Of a stretch of DNA of 10,436 bases, positions 5,849 through 10,436 are shown piece by piece (the stretch's first letter is position 1; every line of letters begins with the position of its first letter). The stretch is from positions 1-10,436 of the forward strand of contig JASLXP010000254.1 of assembly GCA_030740295.1 (NCBI GenBank), written 5' to 3'. Origin of the DNA: Planctomycetota bacterium. GTDB lineage: Bacteria; Planctomycetota; PUPC01; JACPCR01. The notes under the pieces were generated by a model. It was not told the DNA's origin. It worked only from the letters and a program-made list of their open reading frames with translations, and searched no databases. Both the position numbers and the translations under genes were made by a program.

Positions 5849-8662
5849 ATGAGGCCAATGACCAAGTGTCGAAAGTTCATGTCAAAGTACCTGCCGCTGT
5901 TCGCCATTCTGTTTGCCGCAATCGTCACTCCCGCCCACGCAGGAGGGGAGGCCACCGTTCTCCTGGCCCGGGAACACCCTCTCGAATGGAAGTCGGATGG
6001 GATGTGGTCTGTCAGTGAGCGAGAGGACGGCGTCGAGTTTCTCAAAGACAAGCAGCCGATGCACAACTCGATGTGCTGGACGAAACTGGCCCGGCCTCCC
6101 CGTCAGGGGGACACCCTCGAGATCGTCTATCGTATGGAGGTGCCTTACAAGCATGTTGACCTGTTCATCGGCAAGAACTGCGAGCGCCCCGACGCGACGA
6201 AACCGATGCCTGAGTTTGCAGAGGTGATCAGCCTGGGTGGGATTGATTCGACCGGCTGGCAGACCCGCCGCCTGACTGTCACCTCCGACGAGAAAGTTGA
6301 CACCCTTGGCTTCCTCTCCTGGGGTTGGAAGATCGACCGCGGAACATGGATGCGGGTGGCTCGTATCCGCGTCCTGCCAGCAAAGGGCGATAACCAGTGG
6401 CATGTCTGGCGCGTCGGAGCGCCGATGAATGACCGGACAGTACCGGAGCGCAGCCCGTTGCAGGACTTCTTTCCATTCGGCGTCTACCTGCCGATGGAGT
6501 TTTCGGCGAACTTCAAGCACGAGGGCCTGAATGACCGCTGGGAATGGCTCGAACGCGCCCTCGCAGATATAGCGAAACGTGGCATGAACTTCACCAGCGT
6601 AACGAACCTGTCTCTGGCCGAGCTCGACCGTTTGGCTGCCCTGCACGAAAAGCACGGCCTGCGAATGAATCCGCAGATGGGCCAACTCAACCTGAAACAT
6701 GTTCCAGAGAAGCTCGCCCTCAAGCGCCTGACACGCACGGTGGCGCGCTACCGCGGGCGCAGCGTCATCGCCGGATGGGCGGTCGGTGAAGAGTTCCATA
6801 CCAGTCACATCCCCCTGCTTGACCTGCCCCATGAGATAGTTCACGCGGTCGATCCGTCGAACAGTCTTGCTCTGATCCAGCACAAGACGGAGCTCTTCCG
6901 CCTCACCGGCCAAAAGCTGGACGTGCGCATTGCCTGGCGGGACATCTATCCCTTCTTCGCCGATCCGCGGCACGGGCCGACGACGTTCGGTGCCTCAATG
7001 AATTACTACGAAGACGAGCTGGATAAGTGCCAGCGCCTGCTGCCACGCGGTGCGAGTCTGTGCGCCATGCCCCAGGCACAGCACGAGTTTTACGGCGGCC
7101 GCTTCGTTTACCGCAAGCCGACCCCCGCCGAGATTCGCCTCCAGGCATGGGCCGCTCTGGCAAAAGGCGCCAAGGGCATCGCCTACTTCCTCTATCCTTC
7201 ACGCCCGCCGAAAGAGAAAGGGCAACCATCTCCGATGGAAGGCCTGCGACTCTACGACGGCAAGCCCACCCCTCAGCTCGAGGCTGTGACAGACCTTGCC
7301 CGCCGACTGGTTCCCCACGGCCCGACTATAGTGCGTTGGACTCGTTACCTGCTGCCGGCCGCTACAGATCGCCAAGCCTTGCGGGCCTATCTCTTCAAGG
7401 GGCACGACAGTCGCGCCTACGCAGTGCTCTACAACCGCGGCGTAGAGGGTACTTTAGAGGGCCGCGTTCGGTTTCCGTTTCGCAACGGCGTCGTGCACGA
7501 TCTGATCGCAGGCCGTGATCTGAAAGTCGAGTTGGACGAAAACGCCACCATCCTGGCGATTCGTTTTGGTCCGGGCGATGGAACAATCCTTCGCCTGTCC
7601 GGCACGCTGCCTGAGACCACCGATGTGGCTACTGCCGCTGAAATCGACGTTCCGCACGTGTCGGGCCGTCCGAGGCCCGACCTGCCCCTCAAGCGCCAGC
7701 CGGAGGGATATGACCTCTTCAGCTACAACCTCAATCTCGGCAAGGCCGGCGTCCCACCGGGTGAAGCCATCTCCAAACCCATTCCATTCCGGCGGGAGAC
7801 AAAGCCCGGCGCCGAGTACATCAGCGGCGTCTACGGCGGCGCTGTCACGATGCGGTTCACGATGCCGCGCGACATCCTGTCGATGACGGCCGATGCGTCG
7901 TTCGGCAATTACGCGGACGGGCGCGAGCGAATTTATTCGCTGTTGTATTCCACGGACGGCACCAAGTTCCTTCCCCTGGCTAAGGTCACGGCTGGCTCCG
8001 GTTCCAAGCGACTCACCGGACAAATCAAACCACCGGCAGGAACACACCAAACGTGGCTCCGCTGTGTCGTCCCTGACCACAACCCCCATGTTGTCCTGCA
8101 CGGGGTGCGCGTTCGAATGAACGTCCGTGCGGATGAGAAGAAACCAAACCCGAAAGGTGTTGCCTGGGTCAGTGGAAGGCCTCGGCCGGACCTGCCACTC
8201 ACAAAGCTGCAGGACGGGCGCAGGCTGCTGCGCTACAAGGTCGACATTCAGAAGACGGGTGGTCTGCCCGAAGGAGACGAAATGTCCCGCACGTTGAGAT
8301 TCAGCGACTTCGACCGGCTCGGGCATAAGTACATGAGCGGTCTCTACGGAAGACATGCTCTGCTGCGCTTCGATGTACCGGGGACGATAGCCAAGCTTGA
8401 GGCTGCAGCCGTTTTCGCTAACCACATGGACCGGAATCTCGACACATACAGCATCGATTACTCACTCGATGGCCGAAAATTTACCACGTTGGCCAAGCTC
8501 GAAGCGACCAGCGGCGCCGCACATCGCGTCTCCGGCCATGCGACGCCCCCGCCCGGATCGCGCAAGGTGTGGCTCAGCTTCAAACTTCCACGCTCGAGCA
8601 AGGCTATCGTGCTCAAGCACCTTGACGTCAAGCTCGTTATCACTCCGAACGAAACGGACTGA
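5849..8662 (+). CDS. secreted glycoside-hydrolase-like protein with tandem C-terminal modules
   Basis: Large exported protein, 937 residues from the ATG at 5849 (TGGA upstream); starts at 5801, 5858 and 5879 are also possible. A Sec signal peptide ends in TPAHA, cleavage after about residue 31. Regions: 33-178 beta-rich, carbohydrate-binding-like; about 208-500 a TIM-barrel-like region; 510-583 a beta-sandwich as found after clan GH-A barrels; then two copies of one module, about 603-760 and 773-931, each opening with the identical VSGRPRPDLPL. In the barrel, GWAVGEEF (Glu314, Glu315) sits where GH-A enzymes carry the acid/base Glu at strand 4, and HEF (Glu413), just before a RKPTPAEIRLQAWAALAKGAKGIAYF-type ending, is a candidate nucleophile. 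The substrate is unknown. The barrel and fold are read from pattern, not from a clear family match, so hydrolase activity is inferred. A sulfatase gene follows in convergent orientation. Confidence 0.82.
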   Translation: MRPMTKCRKFMSKYLPLFAILFAAIVTPAHAGGEATVLLAREHPLEWKSDGMWSVSEREDGVEFLKDKQPMHNSMCWTKLARPPRQGDTLEIVYRMEVPYKHVDLFIGKNCERPDATKPMPEFAEVISLGGIDSTGWQTRRLTVTSDEKVDTLGFLSWGWKIDRGTWMRVARIRVLPAKGDNQWHVWRVGAPMNDRTVPERSPLQDFFPFGVYLPMEFSANFKHEGLNDRWEWLERALADIAKRGMNFTSVTNLSLAELDRLAALHEKHGLRMNPQMGQLNLKHVPEKLALKRLTRTVARYRGRSVIAGWAVGEEFHTSHIPLLDLPHEIVHAVDPSNSLALIQHKTELFRLTGQKLDVRIAWRDIYPFFADPRHGPTTFGASMNYYEDELDKCQRLLPRGASLCAMPQAQHEFYGGRFVYRKPTPAEIRLQAWAALAKGAKGIAYFLYPSRPPKEKGQPSPMEGLRLYDGKPTPQLEAVTDLARRLVPHGPTIVRWTRYLLPAATDRQALRAYLFKGHDSRAYAVLYNRGVEGTLEGRVRFPFRNGVVHDLIAGRDLKVELDENATILAIRFGPGDGTILRLSGTLPETTDVATAAEIDVPHVSGRPRPDLPLKRQPEGYDLFSYNLNLGKAGVPPGEAISKPIPFRRETKPGAEYISGVYGGAVTMRFTMPRDILSMTADASFGNYADGRERIYSLLYSTDGTKFLPLAKVTAGSGSKRLTGQIKPPAGTHQTWLRCVVPDHNPHVVLHGVRVRMNVRADEKKPNPKGVAWVSGRPRPDLPLTKLQDGRRLLRYKVDIQKTGGLPEGDEMSRTLRFSDFDRLGHKYMSGLYGRHALLRFDVPGTIAKLEAAAVFANHMDRNLDTYSIDYSLDGRKFTTLAKLEATSGAAHRVSGHATPPPGSRKVWLSFKLPRSSKAIVLKHLDVKLVITPNETD
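7658..8128 (+). repeat. C-terminal module copy 1 (coding repeat)
   Basis: First of two tandem modules in the secreted protein. It begins VSGRPRPDLPLKRQPEG and continues with YDLFSYNLNL, a YISGVYGG segment, ASFGNYADGRERIYSLLYSTDG and a closing VVLHGVRVRMNV. The mix of short strands, and the STDGTKFLPLAKV segment, suggest a beta-sandwich that could bind carbohydrate. The shared positions are spread along the whole module. Confidence 0.8.
8168..8641 (+). repeat. C-terminal module copy 2 (coding repeat)
   Basis: Second tandem module, 170 residues after the first. The opening VSGRPRPDLPL is identical, and further matches follow in order: RYKVDIQKTGGLPEGDE, YMSGLYG, AAVFANHMDRNLDTYSIDYS with LDGRKFTTLAKL, and IVLKHLDVKLVI. 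Protein similarity is clear while the DNA has drifted, so the duplication is old and both copies appear to be under selection. Confidence 0.8.
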
Positions 8663-8816
8663 GGATCGAAGCAAGAAAAGGCGAAGTGATCCCCAATTCG
8701 CGTTCGAACTTCCGGCAGTTACCCTCACCAACTTGTCCCTTACGGCCTTTTCGGGGGGCAAAGTCCTCGCCACCTGGCCCGATTTTTCACACTCACCTTG
8801 AAGGTCTGTCTCGGTC

Positions 8817-10247
8817 TCATGGAGCGCTCTTTGCCTTCTTCCTCTTGCTGTTCTTGCCTCCCTTTTTGGTGGAGGGTTTGCCGGAGGCCACGTCCGGGAC
8901 GGGTTTGTCGGCGAGGATTTCCTTCAAGAGTTTTCTGGCGGTAATGACCTCAGGATCGTTCGAATCGGTGACATCCCTGTAACCGGTTCCGTCGCGTGAT
9001 TCGCCGCAATCGAAGAGGCGGCCGAAGCTGCGCATCGAGTTCTTCTCGAGCAACCATCGCTTGGTGCGGACGATGCGGTGCGGGCCGAGATACTGATAAA
9101 CCCATTCGCGGAGCGGCTTCGTTTCACCGCGGAGGTAAGGGGCGAAGCTGACGCCGTCGATCACGTGGTTCTCCGGGAGGTCAATCCCGGCGACCTCACA
9201 AACGGTGGGCAGCACATCGGAGATGTCGACCAACTCGCGCGATTCACCGATCCCCTGCACGAGTCCCGGGCCGTTGACAATAAAGGGAACTCGGCAACCC
9301 CGCTCAGTGGGGCGGCCCTTGCCGTCGCCGCCAGTGCCATTGTCTCCGATGAAAAGGATGAGGGTGTTCTCGCGCTTCCCGAGTCTCTCGAGTCCCTCAA
9401 CCAGCTTGCCGACAATCCTGTCAGCATACTCAACATTGGCTTGCCAGTTCTTACGCTTGGCGTGCTTGAAGCGGTCCTCCCTGGTTTGGGTCGTGTCGGG
9501 CGTGCTGAAGAACTGGCCGTGCGTGAGCGCCATCGGATAGTAGACGAAGAACGGCTTGTCCTTGTTGCGCTCGATGAAATCGAGGATGAAGCCGGCGAAG
9601 ATATCCGGGCCGTAGGAGTCATCGTCGGTGTCAAGATACTTGCCGTTGCGAACGATGGAGGGATGCCAGTAGCGGCAGGTCTTTGTGCCGGGTTTGCCTT
9701 CCCATGCACCGTCGTGCTCGGCGCCCGGGGGCAGGTTGTGCTTGTAGGCCCACATGCAGTATTCGTCAAAGCCGCACTCGCGGATCAGGGTCGGGTGTTT
9801 GCCGGAGAGTTGCCACTTTCCGGCCTGAGCAGTGGCGTAGCCGGCCCGCTTGAAGATCTTCCCGAAGGTCAGATGAGTCGAAATGTCGTCGGGGCCGGTA
9901 TTGGCGGTCGGGCCGCCAGGGCGGCCTGGGAAATGGTAAACGCCGTTGTGGTGGGCGTACTGGCCGGTCATGATCTGAAACCGGGTTGGGTGGCAGATCG
10001 GGGTGGCGTACCCGGTGGTGAACCAGATGCCTTTCCGGCCGAGCTCGTCGAGTGCCGGCGTCTTGTGCCTGGGGTGGCCATAGAGTCCCAATTCGTGGGC
10101 CCCCATGTCATCGCAAAGTATGATGATGATGTTGGGTCTCGTGGCTGCATCGGTCGTCTCATTGGCCCCCTCTTCAGCCGCAGCGGAGGATAGTGACACA
10201 CAAAGCCAGGCGAAATTCAGCGCGGAGGCTGCGATCACACTTTTCAT
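8817..10247 (-). CDS. secreted sulfatase (Cys-type, FGly-dependent)
   Basis: Exported sulfatase of the alkaline-phosphatase superfamily, 476 residues, hydrolysing sulfate esters, probably on polysaccharides. The ATG at 10247 has a strong AAGGGAG 6 bases upstream. A Sec signal peptide covers about 1-24 (cleavage after SSAAA). NIIIILCDDMG gives metal ligands Asp46-Asp47; ICHPTR is the CxPxR motif with Cys85 converted to formylglycine and Arg89; AGKW (Lys144), LTHG (His243) and GDNG (Asp302-Asn303) are the remaining active-site marks. A formylglycine-generating enzyme or anSME must be encoded elsewhere. The C-terminus ends in a lysine-rich tail (KKGGKNSKRKKAK) not needed for catalysis, perhaps for attachment to an acidic surface or polymer. 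The gene converges on the glycoside-hydrolase-like gene, 154 bases apart; that gap shows no clear terminator. Specificity cannot be read from sequence alone. Confidence 0.95.
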   Translation of the reverse strand: MKSVIAASALNFAWLCVSLSSAAAEEGANETTDAATRPNIIIILCDDMGAHELGLYGHPRHKTPALDELGRKGIWFTTGYATPICHPTRFQIMTGQYAHHNGVYHFPGRPGGPTANTGPDDISTHLTFGKIFKRAGYATAQAGKWQLSGKHPTLIRECGFDEYCMWAYKHNLPPGAEHDGAWEGKPGTKTCRYWHPSIVRNGKYLDTDDDSYGPDIFAGFILDFIERNKDKPFFVYYPMALTHGQFFSTPDTTQTREDRFKHAKRKNWQANVEYADRIVGKLVEGLERLGKRENTLILFIGDNGTGGDGKGRPTERGCRVPFIVNGPGLVQGIGESRELVDISDVLPTVCEVAGIDLPENHVIDGVSFAPYLRGETKPLREWVYQYLGPHRIVRTKRWLLEKNSMRSFGRLFDCGESRDGTGYRDVTDSNDPEVITARKLLKEILADKPVPDVASGKPSTKKGGKNSKRKKAKSAP

Positions 10248-10280
10248 TACGTCTCCCTTCTTACCTTACGAGCTCAGTCC

Positions 10281-10301
10281 TGCTTGAAGATGTTTCAAGC
10301 A
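10281..10301. repeat. perfect inverted repeat upstream of the sulfatase
   Basis: TGCTTGAA and TTCAAGCA, 8 bases each, around GATGT, 34 bases before the sulfatase ATG. No T-run follows on either strand, so a terminator is unlikely. It could be an operator or a leader hairpin; position alone does not decide. Confidence 0.5.
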
Positions 10302-10384
10302 TGCGCCTGTTAATCTGTGTCAAATTCCCCCTGCTCGCCAATCGCTTTCTTCATGCGTTGCACAGTCTGCTTCAAATCGTTCTA

Positions 10385-10435
10385 TCACCAGTGCTGCGGG
10401 CGGTCGTAGTGGAGCCCTTCGCACTCGCGTGGGGT
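10385..10435 (-). CDS. possible 3' end of an upstream gene (partial)
   Basis: On the minus strand the frame from the window edge reads TPRECEGLHYDRPQHW and then meets TGA and TAG in a row (10387-10382). The peptide looks plausible for the end of a protein, but it is only 16 residues long, and other frames are also open here. After the two stops the same frame continues with 22 coding-like residues to TAA at 10310. The gene, if real, lies upstream of the sulfatase on the same strand. No function can be given. Confidence 0.25.
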   Translation of the reverse strand, partial: TPRECEGLHYDRPQHW

Positions 10436-10436
10436 T

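Noticed and set aside
5882..6973. Long minus-strand frame opposite the GH-like gene
   Set aside because: The plus-strand protein has a signal peptide, domains and internal repeats; the minus frame shows no domain and is explained by codon bias.
7454..8425. Second long minus-strand frame opposite the GH-like gene
   Set aside because: It lies across the duplicated module, whose protein-level conservation shows that the plus strand is coding.
9078..10193. Long open frame on the plus strand, 371 codons, across the sulfatase gene
   Set aside because: It is antisense to a sulfatase with complete active-site motifs and a strong ribosome site. Its protein is rich in V, A, E and G without recognisable motifs; such frames are common opposite GC-rich genes.
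10318..10323. TTGACA on the minus strand upstream of the sulfatase
   Set aside because: A consensus -35, but no acceptable -10 element 16-18 bases further, so a promoter call is not supported.

Overview
The window looks like chromosomal sequence from a GC-rich, environmental bacterium, most plausibly from the Planctomycetota or a neighbouring PVC lineage. This rests on gene content only: a eukaryotic-type Ser/Thr kinase fused to PilZ, bacterial formylmethanofuran dehydrogenase subunits (C1 transfer on methanofuran/tetrahydromethanopterin), a secreted sulfatase, a large secreted glycoside-hydrolase-like protein, and tRNA genes without an encoded CCA. There is no rRNA or other marker gene to settle the phylum.

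Layout. (1) 1-1980, plus strand: the 3' part of a Ser/Thr kinase with a C-terminal PilZ domain, then a REC-GAF response regulator 17 bases downstream, probably one signalling operon. (2) 2160-2928, plus strand: a small acidic protein and an HNH nuclease whose reading frames overlap by 53 bases; this two-gene unit looks like an accessory insertion. (3) 5207-2942, minus strand: fwdD, fwdB (TGATG stop/start overlap) and a DJ-1/PfpI protein resembling plant DJ-1D glyoxalases, one operon with a C1/aldehyde theme. It converges on the HNH gene with only 13 bases between the stops. (4) 5387-5696, plus strand: a compact stable-RNA unit with a strong promoter (TTGCAT-16-TATAAT), tRNA-Lys(TTT), a hairpin, tRNA-Glu(TTC) and a rho-independent terminator. 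(5) 5849-8662, plus strand: a secreted multidomain protein with an N-terminal beta-rich module, a TIM-barrel-like centre and two tandem copies of a C-terminal module of about 160 residues. (6) 10247-8817, minus strand: a secreted Cys-type sulfatase, convergent with the previous gene. The last 190 bases hold an inverted repeat and a possible degraded or terminating coding tail.

How the parts may work together. FwdB and FwdD form the pterin-binding part of the enzyme that interconverts a C1 unit and formylmethanofuran; the A and C subunits are not in this window. All recognisable Fe-S and tungsten/molybdenum ligands of FwdB are retained, which argues for a redox-active enzyme and against the purely hydrolytic Fhc complex of methylotrophs. 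The DJ-1D-like protein could remove reactive aldehydes. The glycoside-hydrolase-like protein and the sulfatase could act outside the cytoplasm on sulfated polysaccharides. The kinase-PilZ and REC-GAF proteins suggest phosphorylation and possibly cyclic-di-GMP input, with the target not visible here.
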